Assembly (NCBI RefSeq): GCF_002994635.1 | Contig: NZ_PVNL01000001.1 | Coordinates: 1-64,000, forward strand | Reading direction: 5' to 3' | Origin: Enhygromyxa salina | Lineage (GTDB): Bacteria > Myxococcota_A > Polyangia > Nannocystales > Nannocystaceae | Length of the DNA: 64,000 bases | Shown here: piece after piece, positions 16,513 to 24,426 of the stretch | Layout: each line of letters opens with the position of its first letter | Numbering within the stretch: the stretch's first letter is position 1 | Program-made: the position numbers and the translations under genes | The notes under the pieces: generated by a model | What the model saw: only the letters and a program-made list of their open reading frames with translations | Databases searched by the model: none | Told to the model about the DNA's origin: nothing

Positions 16513-17373
16513 ATGCGAAGCCGCACCACGCCCTGGCCGCGCAGGCGCTTCCTCCACGCCGCGGGTGGACTCGGCGCGATGCTGCTCGCACGCGACGCCC
16601 GGGCCGCGCCGCCCAGCCGGCCCGAGCCACCGCCGGATCTGCTCGAGGAGTACGACGATCTCGGCTTCGACCTGTTCGCGCCGCGCAGCGGCCCGCAGCT
16701 CGAGCTCGACCTCCCCCAGCTCGAGTACGGCGGCGACTGGAACCCCCGGCCCGGCGCGCTGCGGCAGCTCGGCCAGGAGCTGCGCCTGCGCACTCGACTC
16801 GCGCCAATGCGCGATCCCTCGATCGTCAGCCTCGATCCCGCCGAGCTGTTCCAGACCCCGTTCGTGTACATCGCCGGCCGCGGCGGGCTCCCGGGCCTGG
16901 TCGGCAACGAGCAGGCCGAGGGTCAGCTGCGCCGGTTCGTCGATCTGGGCGGCATGATCGTGTTCGACGACGCCGACGGCGGCGCGGACTTTGGGTTCGG
17001 CCGTGACGTCGACGCGCTGGTCGGCGCGATGCTGCCCGGCACCAAGCTCTCGCGCGTGGGCGCCGACCACGTGCTGTATCGCAGCTTCTACATCATCGAC
17101 TTTCCGGCCGGTCGCACCCGCGCCCAGGATCACGTGCTCGGCGTCCAGGACGAGGGTCGGATCAAGATCCTGGTCATGCCCAACGACCTCGGCGGCGCGC
17201 TCGCGCGGGGTGACGACGGGTACTACCGCTGGAACTGCACCCCGGGCGGCAGCATTCAGCGCGAGTGGGCGATCCGGTTCGCGGTCAACATCCTGCTCTA
17301 CGCGACCTGCACCGACTACAAGTCCGATCGTGCCCACGTCGAGACCCTGATGCAGAGCCGAAGGGGCCGCTGA
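16513..17373 (+). CDS. DUF4159-domain exported protein
   Basis: 286 residues. It begins with a Tat-like leader (PRRRFLHAAGGLGAMLLARDARA). The mature part matches DUF4159: YGGDWNPRPGALRQLGQEL, then PFVYIAGRGGLPGL, LRRFVDLGGMIVFDDADGG, DHVLYRSFYIIDFPAGRTRAQDHVLGV and IKILVMPNDLGGAL. The fold is glutamine-amidotransferase-like without an evident catalytic triad. DUF4159 genes regularly neighbour MoxR/DUF58/VWA membrane genes, as here: the VWA gene starts 6 bp downstream. It is probably the periplasmic partner of that membrane protein. Function unknown. Confidence 0.82.
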   Translation: MRSRTTPWPRRRFLHAAGGLGAMLLARDARAAPPSRPEPPPDLLEEYDDLGFDLFAPRSGPQLELDLPQLEYGGDWNPRPGALRQLGQELRLRTRLAPMRDPSIVSLDPAELFQTPFVYIAGRGGLPGLVGNEQAEGQLRRFVDLGGMIVFDDADGGADFGFGRDVDALVGAMLPGTKLSRVGADHVLYRSFYIIDFPAGRTRAQDHVLGVQDEGRIKILVMPNDLGGALARGDDGYYRWNCTPGGSIQREWAIRFAVNILLYATCTDYKSDRAHVETLMQSRRGR

Positions 17374-17379
17374 GCTCTG

Positions 17380-19770
17380 ATGCAGCGCGAGTGGAGCCTG
17401 ACGATCGGGCACGAGCCGGGGCTGCTGGCGTGGCTGTTGGTGATCGCGTGCGTCGGTCTGGCGCTGGTCGAGCTGGTCGGCGTGGTCCGGCGGGGGCTGG
17501 CGCGCAGCTCGGGCAAGCCCAACCCGCGCGCCCGCGCAGGCCTGGCCGCGGTCGTCGGCCTCCGCGTGCTGGCCGTGCTCGCGCTGCTCGCCGTGGTCCT
17601 CGAGCTCGGCGTGCGGATCCAGACCTATGCTGGCGCCAGTCGGCGCGTGGTCGTGCTCATCGATCACTCGGCGAGCATGGCCCTGGCCGACGGTCCCGCG
17701 GACGCCAAGCCCGGCGAAGCCACGACCGCCCGGTTTGATCGGGTGCGCGCGCTGTGGTCGGCCGCGGCCCAGGCCCGCGAGGACTGGCGTGAAGCCGGCG
17801 TCGACGTCGAGGTGCGAGGCTTCGCCAGCGACGTGACGGCGCTGACCCGCGCCAGCGCCGACGCGCTGGAGCTCGAGCCCACGGGCGGGGCCTCGGAGCT
17901 GACCCACGCGCTCGTGGAGCTGGCCGAGGCCGACGCGGGCGAGGGCGCGCCGCTGGCGGGTGTCGTGGTGATCTCGGACGGCCTGGTCACCCACGATCGC
18001 GCGGGCACCCAACACCTCGCCGCGGTCGTCGACACGCTGGGTGTGCCGGTCACCAGCGTCGCCGCGGGCGGGCCAACGATCCGCGACGTCTCGATCTCGG
18101 CCCTGCACGTGGGTGAATTCGCGTTCGTCGAGAACCTCACCGAGTTCTCGGCCGTGCTCGTGGCCCACGGCTGCGAGGGTGAGCGGGCCGAGGTCTCGCT
18201 GCTGCGAGATGGCGAGCCCGTGGCGACCAAGCAGCTGCGGCTCGACGCCGACGGGGAGCAGCGCGAGCTCCGGTTCGAGGTCGCGCCCGATCGCACTGGG
18301 CAGTTCGTCTACGAGTTCGCCGTGACCCCGCTCGCGAACGAGGCCAGCGTCGCCAACAACCGGCGCGCGTTCGTGATCAAGGTCCTGCGCGACAAGGTCA
18401 GGGTGTTGCACGTGGCCGGCCGCCCCGACTGGGACGTCCGCGCGCTGCGGACCCTGCTCAAGCGCGACCCCAACGTCGAGCTGCTCAGCTACTACATCTT
18501 GCGGGACATGGAGGACACGCTGCGCGACGACGAGACCGCGCCGCTGAGCCTGATCGCGTTCCCGACCGAGCAGCTGTTCCGCGAGGAGCTCGGCAGCTTC
18601 GATCTCCTGGTCATGCACAACTTCGACGCCGCGACCCACGGCGACTACCTCGGCAACGTGGCCACGTACGTGCGCGAGGGTGGCTCGCTGGTGGTGATCG
18701 GCGGCGACCTCGGGCTCGGCTCGGGCGACTTCGCGGTGCCCGAGTTCACCAAGCTCATGCCGATCGACATGCGGACCGCGCTCGAGCTCGATCGCAAGCC
18801 GTTCGCGCCCAAGCTGACCGAGGCCGGCCGACGCCACCCGATCACCGCGTGGCTGGGGTCATCGGGGCGCGGGGACTGGCATGGGCTGCCGGCCCTCGAC
18901 AGCTTCAACCCTGCAAACCATGCACGCGACGGGGCCGAGGTCGACGCGACCGCGCTGCTGGTCCACCCCGAGCGCCACGCCGCCGACACCCGATTGATGC
19001 CGCTGCTCGCGGTCTCCGAGCCCGGCAAGGGTCGCGTCGTCACCCTGACCACTGGCTCGACCTGGCGGCTTGGCTTCGCCCCGGATCTGCCGTTGATCGA
19101 CGGCGCCCGCCCCTATGATCTGCTGTGGCTGGGGGCGGTGCGCTGGCTGCTGCGCGACGCCTCGGCCGAGCGGCTGGTCCTCGAGATCGGTCAGACCGAG
19201 CACGCCCTCGGTGATCCGGTCGAGCTCTCGGTCCGCACGCTCTCGGCCAGCTACGCGCCCGAGCCCGCGGTCGTGGTCGACTACCAGGTCCGCCCGCTCG
19301 ACCCCGCCCGCGCGCACGAAGCTGCCGCCGCCGAGGGTCAGCTGTCCACCGATGGGCTCGGCCGCGCCACGACCCGGATCGAGGACCTCCCGGCTGGCGC
19401 CTACGAAGCCACGGCGTGGCGAGCCGACGACCGCGAGCAGCCCGACGACGACGAGGGAGCTGAGCTGGGCCAGGCGGCGCGACGCGTGTTCTTGATCGGA
19501 GCAGGCGGTCGCGAGCTCGCGCTCGTCGACGCGGACCCCGGGACCTCGCTGCTGCGCGACCTCGCCCAGCGCAGCGGCGGCGAGTTCATCGAAGCGATCA
19601 ACGGCGACGAGCTCCCGAGCGCGCTGAAGCTCGCCGACCTCGACACGCTCGAGCGCAGCGCGACTGGCCGCGAGGATGTCCCGCTGTGGGACAGCTGGAT
19701 CGCCCTGTTGGTCGCGATCGCGGCGTTCGGCGGCGAGTGGGTCCTGCGTCGGCGGATCGGCGAGCGTTGA
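17380..19770 (+). CDS. VWA / GATase-like membrane protein (BatA-type module)
   Basis: 796 residues. Two N-terminal membrane segments (about 14-36 and 53-77) and one C-terminal (near 773-788) bracket a large extracytoplasmic part. It contains a VWA domain with MIDAS motif DHSAS (VVVLIDHSASMAL) and VVVISDGLVTHD, Ig-like strands, and a GATase-1-like domain (KVRVLHVAGRPDWDVRALRTLLKRDP, GGSLVVIGGDLGLGSGDF). This is the long membrane protein accompanying DUF4159 in many planctomycetes and deltaproteobacteria. It forms a tight pair with the preceding gene. A role in an envelope chaperone/metal-loading complex is inference. Confidence 0.82.
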   Translation: MQREWSLTIGHEPGLLAWLLVIACVGLALVELVGVVRRGLARSSGKPNPRARAGLAAVVGLRVLAVLALLAVVLELGVRIQTYAGASRRVVVLIDHSASMALADGPADAKPGEATTARFDRVRALWSAAAQAREDWREAGVDVEVRGFASDVTALTRASADALELEPTGGASELTHALVELAEADAGEGAPLAGVVVISDGLVTHDRAGTQHLAAVVDTLGVPVTSVAAGGPTIRDVSISALHVGEFAFVENLTEFSAVLVAHGCEGERAEVSLLRDGEPVATKQLRLDADGEQRELRFEVAPDRTGQFVYEFAVTPLANEASVANNRRAFVIKVLRDKVRVLHVAGRPDWDVRALRTLLKRDPNVELLSYYILRDMEDTLRDDETAPLSLIAFPTEQLFREELGSFDLLVMHNFDAATHGDYLGNVATYVREGGSLVVIGGDLGLGSGDFAVPEFTKLMPIDMRTALELDRKPFAPKLTEAGRRHPITAWLGSSGRGDWHGLPALDSFNPANHARDGAEVDATALLVHPERHAADTRLMPLLAVSEPGKGRVVTLTTGSTWRLGFAPDLPLIDGARPYDLLWLGAVRWLLRDASAERLVLEIGQTEHALGDPVELSVRTLSASYAPEPAVVVDYQVRPLDPARAHEAAAAEGQLSTDGLGRATTRIEDLPAGAYEATAWRADDREQPDDDEGAELGQAARRVFLIGAGGRELALVDADPGTSLLRDLAQRSGGEFIEAINGDELPSALKLADLDTLERSATGREDVPLWDSWIALLVAIAAFGGEWVLRRRIGER

Positions 19771-19773
19771 TCG

Positions 19774-20463
19774 TCAGACCGCGGGCGGCAGCTGCCCGCG
19801 CGCGAACGAGAGCGTCGCCGACTCGGCGATCCCGAGGTTGGTGCGGACCTCCTCGAGCATCAACTTCTCTTCGTCCGCCACGTGCCCATCGGAGGCCGCG
19901 ATCTCGGCGAGATAGCCGAACACCAGCCCCTTCTCCTTGTCCTCGAGGATCCCGCCGAGCAAGAACGCGAGCTCCGAGACGCCCGGCAGATCCTTGTGGT
20001 TGGCCAGGACCTTGAAAAAGTCGTCGGCCACGAAGTCCACGAACAGCTGGCGGCCGACCTCGATCGTGACCGCGACCTCCTCGTCTTCGACCTTGCCGTC
20101 GGCGGCGATCATGGCCGCGGCCAGGCCGTACGCCACGCGCAGGGGATCCGCCTCGGCGCCGTCATCGGGGATCCCGGCCTGCTCGAGGGCCCGCTTGACC
20201 CCCGCCTCGTCGGACCGCACGAACAGCCCCCGGACCGCGCCGTAGGTGATCATCATCGGGTTGAGCACGACCGCGGTCACGCTGAACCACCCGATCAAGG
20301 AGGAGACCCCCACTTCCTTGTAGATCGCCCGCCGGACGCAGCGACGGCAGCCCATGAATTTGCGAACGCCGAGGGTGTGGGCGACGACCATGCCGCGGAC
20401 GTAGGGGATCGTCGCAACCGTCTCGATGTCGCGCTCATGGCAGTAGGGGCAACGCTGGCTCAT
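19774..20463 (-). CDS. TerB-like protein with N-terminal zinc-ribbon-like motif
   Basis: 229 residues from MSQRCPYCHERDIETVATIPYVRGMV. CPYC near residue 5 and CRRC near 40 could form a four-cysteine zinc site. A hydrophobic hairpin (LIGWFSVTAVVLNPMMITYGAVRGLFV) follows, suggesting membrane association. The C-terminal half has the TerB helical pattern twice (LAAAMIAADGKVEDEEVAVTIEV; LAEIAASDGHVADEEKLMLEEV). The in-frame ATG at 20514 is less likely because the Cys motif begins right after 20463. It converges with the VWA gene three bases away. Function unknown. Confidence 0.72.
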   Translation of the reverse strand: MSQRCPYCHERDIETVATIPYVRGMVVAHTLGVRKFMGCRRCVRRAIYKEVGVSSLIGWFSVTAVVLNPMMITYGAVRGLFVRSDEAGVKRALEQAGIPDDGAEADPLRVAYGLAAAMIAADGKVEDEEVAVTIEVGRQLFVDFVADDFFKVLANHKDLPGVSELAFLLGGILEDKEKGLVFGYLAEIAASDGHVADEEKLMLEEVRTNLGIAESATLSFARGQLPPAV

Positions 20464-21023
20464 CGTCGGCTCTCGCCCCGATGGTAGGACGAATTCGGCG
20501 TGCGTGGGCAGCACCGCGCCGCTGCGCTCGGCGAACGAGCGCGAGCGAGGCGGCAGCTGGCTCTCACGCCCGCGTGAGCAACAACACCGCCCGGCTCTAC
20601 GGTGGGGTGGCGACTTGGCTCGCGCTGCCGGCCCGCCGGGGCGGCGGCAGATGGATCGGGTTCGGGTTCTCGGCCGTGTCCTGGCCAGCTCACGCCGATG
20701 CGTGAGACGACATCAGCGGCGAGGACGATGGGATCCGAGCCGAGCTCCGTCAGGTATTTTCGAGCCGTCGGGCCGGCGACGGACTCGCAAGCGCAACGGA
20801 GCCAAGCCAAGCGCTCGGTCGGCGCGAAGTTGCAGCGGCTGCAGCGACACGAGGTGAGTCGGGCCGAGCAAGCTGTGAGGGAGCCCTGCACCCACTCGGC
20901 GGCCGCGCCAAACGAGAACGCACAATGGGCTCAGCCTCGTACGAAACGACGAGAAAAGTTGCGGGCTCGACTCATGCGGATGGCACTTCGTCGGGGTTCC
21001 GAGCGTGGCAGATTGCCTCGAGG
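20464..21023. other. 560-bp stretch with no recognisable gene
   Basis: Several short open frames exist on both strands, but none has a convincing start, domain pattern or codon bias. The interval separates the TerB/zinc-ribbon gene from the truncated Rhs-like operon and presumably carries their divergent promoters. Possible decayed coding sequence was looked for and not identified. Confidence 0.5.
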
Positions 21024-21443
21024 ATGGGTGCTCTTCAGCGGTTGATCAGCGTGGCCATCGCCGCGTGTGGCGTGCTGCTCAGCGGGTGTGGGGATCGCCC
21101 GGACCTGCCCGGATCGGGGCTGCGCGGTGCACCAGATGTCTCGATGCTCGAGCCGCCCAGCCAGGCGCCCGGCGAGCCGCATCCCTTCGATCGTTGCTCA
21201 AATGGAGTCTGCCCGCGGGAACAGGCTGGGTATCTGTTTTCCGGGGAATTCCACGAGCGCGTCGTGGATCTCAGGGTCCATGGCTGCTCGATCGGGCTCG
21301 ACTTGGTGTGGGCCCGCCGCTATCGCTCGCGCCTGGGACTGGCCGCGGGGCAGGCGGCGCTTGGGAACAACTGGGACCACAGCTACAACTGTCCCATGAC
21401 AGCCGTCACCGCTCAATCGAGTTGGAAAGGATATGGAGAATGA
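21024..21443 (+). CDS. Truncated Rhs/DUF6531-leader lipoprotein
   Basis: 139 residues: signal peptide with classic lipobox LLSGC (Cys22), a short linker, then SGEFHERVVDLRVHGCSIGLDLVWARRYRSR and LGNNWDHSYN, which match the start of the Rhs-repeat shell (DUF6531 region). A normal Rhs protein runs on for a thousand or more residues; here it stops 19 residues later. No continuation appears in the other frames. The stop overlaps the start of the next small gene (ATGA), so the truncated form sits in an ordered operon and may be a stabilised remnant. Base composition is softer than in the neighbours, consistent with transfer. Confidence 0.55.
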   Translation: MGALQRLISVAIAACGVLLSGCGDRPDLPGSGLRGAPDVSMLEPPSQAPGEPHPFDRCSNGVCPREQAGYLFSGEFHERVVDLRVHGCSIGLDLVWARRYRSRLGLAAGQAALGNNWDHSYNCPMTAVTAQSSWKGYGE

Positions 21444-21730
21444 AGTCGACAATATCAACAAAGGGTCGTCCTTGCGTGACACGACGCATCGCGTTGCTGT
21501 TCACCGGATTTACAGCAACAGCAACATACACCGAGCCCGCTCACAGCGCGCCAGCGTGCCTGGCGGGCGAGCATCTCGATCTCATCGACCCAGTGATCGA
21601 GGTGATCGAAGGGCCTGGTGACGCGACTGAGGAGCTCGAGCGATGGTCAAACCTGAGCTTCAGCTATTTCGAAGGTCCGCGTGAGCTGCACCTCAACAAC
21701 GAAGGCTTCGAGCTACAGAGGGTGAAGTAG
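21440..21730 (+). CDS. Small exported protein, unknown
   Basis: 96 residues. The ATG at 21440 overlaps the upstream TGA and is preceded by GAAAGG nine bases away. An N-terminal signal peptide (RRIALLFTGFTATATYTEPAHSAPA) leads to a 60-residue acidic mature protein (LIDPVIEVIEGPGDATEELERW, FSYFEGPRELHLNNEGFEL). No family recognised. Position between a truncated Rhs leader and another small exported protein suggests a partner or accessory of the Rhs-type locus. Confidence 0.5.
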   Translation: MKSTISTKGRPCVTRRIALLFTGFTATATYTEPAHSAPACLAGEHLDLIDPVIEVIEGPGDATEELERWSNLSFSYFEGPRELHLNNEGFELQRVK

Positions 21731-22003
21731 ATGGCTGACCGTGTGACAACCTGGCTTGTATTTGCGCTCATATGGGTGGGCTCGGGTCAGGTCGCCAGTT
21801 GTGGCCCCTGTGGCCCTGACTTCGATCTCGTCGAGTCTGGTGAGTACGAGATTGTCGGGGGGCTCTACGGCAAGCTCAGCCCAGAATATGAGGATCTCGT
21901 CGGCGCTCGGCTGTTAGTCGACCGAGATACGGAGATCTCGACGATTCGCTACACGCGCGACGGCACCACCTACGAGGTCCGTCACTCGTTGGCTGACCTG
22001 TGA
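21731..22003 (+). CDS. Small lipoprotein, unknown
   Basis: 90 residues starting immediately after the TAG of the previous gene. The signal peptide ends QVASC (Cys24), followed by CGPDFDLVESGEYEIVGGLYGKLSPEYEDLVGARLLVDRDTEISTIRY, a small beta-rich domain ending TYEVRHSLADL. No family recognised. The contiguous arrangement and similar composition indicate one operon with the two genes before it. Confidence 0.5.
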   Translation: MADRVTTWLVFALIWVGSGQVASCGPCGPDFDLVESGEYEIVGGLYGKLSPEYEDLVGARLLVDRDTEISTIRYTRDGTTYEVRHSLADL

Positions 22004-22081
22004 GACTCCGAGGAGTGGCGACCTTACCATCGGGTCGCCGTGCGTGCACAACCCGGACGAACCTCGCGTCCGCGGCGCTGA

Positions 22082-22160
22082 ATGCCGACGATAATTTTCA
22101 CGCCAGGCTCGGCGAACACCGCCTTGGGCCCCGTCGGCGCGTTGACGACCGCGAGCCCGG
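22082..22160 (-). pseudogene. Displaced 3'-end fragment of the TPR lipoprotein gene
   Basis: These 79 bases match 24427-24505, the last 26 codons of the TPR lipoprotein gene, with only two differences. In the minus-strand frame they read LAVVNAPTGPKAVFAEPGVKI, and the homology begins exactly at the last sense codon, without the stop. Flanking sequence is unrelated. It looks like the scar of a recent recombination or insertion event. The remainder of the 312-bp gap 22004-22315 contains nothing else recognised apart from a short tandem repeat. Confidence 0.75.
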
Positions 22161-22264
22161 CCTGCATGCCGGTGGTGTTTGTCGCGGTCTCGCGCGCGAG
22201 CCATCTCAGCGCTGGCCGAGCATGGACGCGCCGCTCGACCAGCTCGCCGCGATCCCACAACCGA

Positions 22265-22288
22265 TGACCGATTGACCGGTTGACCGGT
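22265..22288. repeat. Three 8-bp tandem units (TGACCGAT, TGACCGGT, TGACCGGT)
   Basis: A short direct repeat in the intergenic region just downstream of the PHB-depolymerase-like gene, next to the displaced TPR tail. Significance unknown; it could be a small protein-binding array or slippage. Confidence 0.4.
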
Positions 22289-22315
22289 CGAGCACACCGC
22301 CTGGCGCGTGCAGCC

Positions 22316-23347
22316 TCACTCCGCCGCGTAGAAGCTCTCGAAGAAGGCCTTGGTCGCGTCGGTGCCGAGCGACGGCCACACGTGGCCGCCGGGGTGAGAG
22401 CAGAACGTGACAGGGGTATCCATGCCGCAATTGTCGTAGGCCACGCAGCCCTCGGGCGCGCTGCCCATCGACGTGGGCTCACAGCCCGCGAGGGTGCGGA
22501 AGAAGTCGCGGAACGCCTCCCGCCCCGCGTTGAACTCGAGCTCGCCGATCGTGACCCACGCGGCTGGAGTCGAGACACACTGCTCTGGCTCGAAGTAGAT
22601 GACGGCGCCGCCGACGGCGATCGCCCGGATGTACTCGCGTCGGCAACCGAGCACGCCGGAGAAGGAGCCGCCGCCGCTGAAGCCCATCGAGAAGATGTTG
22701 TCTTCGTCGATGCACAGCTGGTTTGTTGCGGTCTCGACGATCGTGTCGAAGTAATTCAGCTCGAGCTCGATGCCGGCCGGCCAGCTGTCTGCGGGGCTGT
22801 CGTAGTCACGCCACGCGTTGTTGATGGCCTCGGGGATGATGATGATCGCGTCGGTGCGAAACGCCGTGCGGATGTCGGTGTCGCCACCCAAGGTGTCCCA
22901 ATTGTCGGGATTGCCACCGTTGCCGTGCAGCGCCAACACCAGCGGCCAAGGACGGTCCGTCGAGTAGCCCTCTGGCAGTCGCACGATGTAGCGGCGCTCG
23001 AGCCCGTCGAGCATGAACTGCTGCTCCCCCTCTTCGAGGCTGGTGAGCGCGGTGCAGCCAGGGCTGCCCTCGGGCAGCTCCATTCCGGTGTCGCCGGTCT
23101 CGCCGGTCTCGCCGGTCTCCTCGCCGTCGGTCTCGCCGGTGTCACTCGGGTGGTCGGTCGTGGCGCCGTCGCTGCTCCCATCCGTGTCGGACGAGTCGGA
23201 TGGCTCACTCGCGCCGTCCGTCGAGCTGGCGTCACCGGCAGACGTGTCGGCGCTCTCGCCCGACTCGTCCGACCCACCAGATGGGGTTGGCTCAGCGGAA
23301 CAGCCACAGCCAAGCAGAACCAGCACAATCGCACGTCGAGCGAGCAT
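22316..23347 (-). CDS. PHB-depolymerase-like esterase lipoprotein
   Basis: 343 residues: signal peptide with LLGC (Cys14), a long Ser/Thr/Asp/Gly/Glu linker (SDSSDTDGSSDGATTDH, GETGETGDTG), then an alpha/beta hydrolase of the poly(3-hydroxybutyrate) depolymerase/LpqC type. Motifs: RRYIVRLPEGY, PLVLALHGNGGNPDNW (oxyanion region), nucleophile elbow GFSGGGSFS, and HPGGHVWP with the catalytic His near the C-terminus. Related enzymes deacylate feruloyl- or acetyl-polysaccharides or polyesters; the substrate is not determined. It is probably surface-anchored. Confidence 0.8.
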   Translation of the reverse strand: MLARRAIVLVLLGCGCSAEPTPSGGSDESGESADTSAGDASSTDGASEPSDSSDTDGSSDGATTDHPSDTGETDGEETGETGETGDTGMELPEGSPGCTALTSLEEGEQQFMLDGLERRYIVRLPEGYSTDRPWPLVLALHGNGGNPDNWDTLGGDTDIRTAFRTDAIIIIPEAINNAWRDYDSPADSWPAGIELELNYFDTIVETATNQLCIDEDNIFSMGFSGGGSFSGVLGCRREYIRAIAVGGAVIYFEPEQCVSTPAAWVTIGELEFNAGREAFRDFFRTLAGCEPTSMGSAPEGCVAYDNCGMDTPVTFCSHPGGHVWPSLGTDATKAFFESFYAAE

Positions 23348-23508
23348 TGGCGGACCCTATCACGCGGCTGGCGCCCGCGATGCCTCCGCGATACGTCGGC
23401 CGATCTCGGCTTGGCTGACCAGCTGGCAGCCGCTTGAACGACTCTGCGGCTCCGGCTCACAGCCGGTAGGACCCCGGGTTACCCCGACTTGCATTAATCA
23501 GCCGTGAC

Positions 23509-24342
23509 TCAGCCGTAGGGCGCTTGGACGTTCTCGAAGCGCATCGCAGAGAAGTCGCGGAGCAACGTCGGCTCACCGAGCCCGGCGCGGTCCGGCAAGC
23601 GCACGCGATACAGTGAGCCACCGCGCGCGAACACCAGCGAGCTCGCGTCCCGATCGGCCCACTCCCAGTCGGGCCACGCCAGCAACCGGCCCGACGCCGC
23701 GTGCTCGAGCTCGTGTTCGTCCCAGTAACATCCGTGGCCAACCGGCGCGCCGATCTGCTCGTGCGCGCGCTTGCGGAGCACCCATCCGCGCGGCAACGGC
23801 TTCTCGAACACGGTGCACCTGTCGTGTTTGACGCCGGTCTCCTCGACGAGGGTCCACCCGTCGCGCAGCAGTCGGACGTAGTACACGCCAGGGCACTCGC
23901 CGCCAAAGCACGCCGAAGGTACAAATGATGGATCGCGCGTGACCTCCGATGATCCGCGCATTGGCTTGTGCCCATATCCATCGTTGAGCCAGTACTTGCC
24001 CTTTCCCGTGAACAGGCCGCCGCCGTGCCAGCAATCGCCCTTGCCCAGCAGCACCAGCGCGCGCAGGTACGGCGCCCGAGAGATCGCCGTCCACGACCCG
24101 CCGGTGTCGGAGCCCCACCGCCCGTTCATCGCAAAGTAGATCAGGTGGCGGCCATCCGGCGACAGGTCAGCGCGTCGCTCATAGATGCGCCCACGCAGCC
24201 ACTGGCCCAGCTCGAAGGTGTCCTTGCGGCGGTTCCACAGCAGCGCGCACACGCTCTTGGATGGCCCGCGCCGCAGCACGACACCGACCTCGGCGTTGCG
24301 GGCCAGGAGCACGTGCACGCGCGGCGGGAAGGCTTTGGTCAT
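23509..24342 (-). CDS. Unknown protein, possibly beta-propeller-like
   Basis: 277 residues with no signal peptide. Aromatic/glycine strand motifs such as RADLSPDGRHLIYFAMNGRWG, LGKGDCWHGGGLFTGKGKYWLNDGYG and GRLLAWPDWEWADRDASSLVFARGGSLYRVRL recall PD40/WD40-like blades, but no full propeller is seen and no family was recognised. The nearest neighbours are the esterase lipoprotein downstream and the dispersed repeat plus TPR gene upstream. Confidence 0.65.
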   Translation of the reverse strand: MTKAFPPRVHVLLARNAEVGVVLRRGPSKSVCALLWNRRKDTFELGQWLRGRIYERRADLSPDGRHLIYFAMNGRWGSDTGGSWTAISRAPYLRALVLLGKGDCWHGGGLFTGKGKYWLNDGYGHKPMRGSSEVTRDPSFVPSACFGGECPGVYYVRLLRDGWTLVEETGVKHDRCTVFEKPLPRGWVLRKRAHEQIGAPVGHGCYWDEHELEHAASGRLLAWPDWEWADRDASSLVFARGGSLYRVRLPDRAGLGEPTLLRDFSAMRFENVQAPYG

Positions 24343-24368
24343 TGTGATTCCAAGTCTGGAACAGGAAC

Positions 24369-24426
24369 CAGGAGGGCGGCCCCAGATGTGCCTGGCGTCG
24401 TGAATTCGAACTAGTCGGTGCTCTAG
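24369..24426. repeat. Dispersed repeat, copy B
   Basis: The counterpart of 10531-10586 (46/50 identical over 24377-24426, with a two-base insertion in the flanking CAGGAG stretch). Its last bases, CTCTAG, include the stop codon of the minus-strand TPR gene, so the element is fused to the gene end. Confidence 0.75.

Noticed and set aside
15682..18837. Very long open frame antisense to the TetR/DUF4159/VWA genes (similar ones at 24555-27710, 46850-49267 and 29441-30982)
   Set aside because: Arg/Gly/Ala/Val-rich translations with no domain pattern, fully antisense to genes with clear family motifs. Strong GC bias at third positions removes stops on the opposite strand.
20460..20891. Minus-strand open frame between the TerB gene and the Rhs-like operon
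   Set aside because: One segment reads like protein (YLTELGSDPIVLAADVVSRIG) but the rest is low-complexity Arg/Ala/Pro, no family fits and no start signal is seen.
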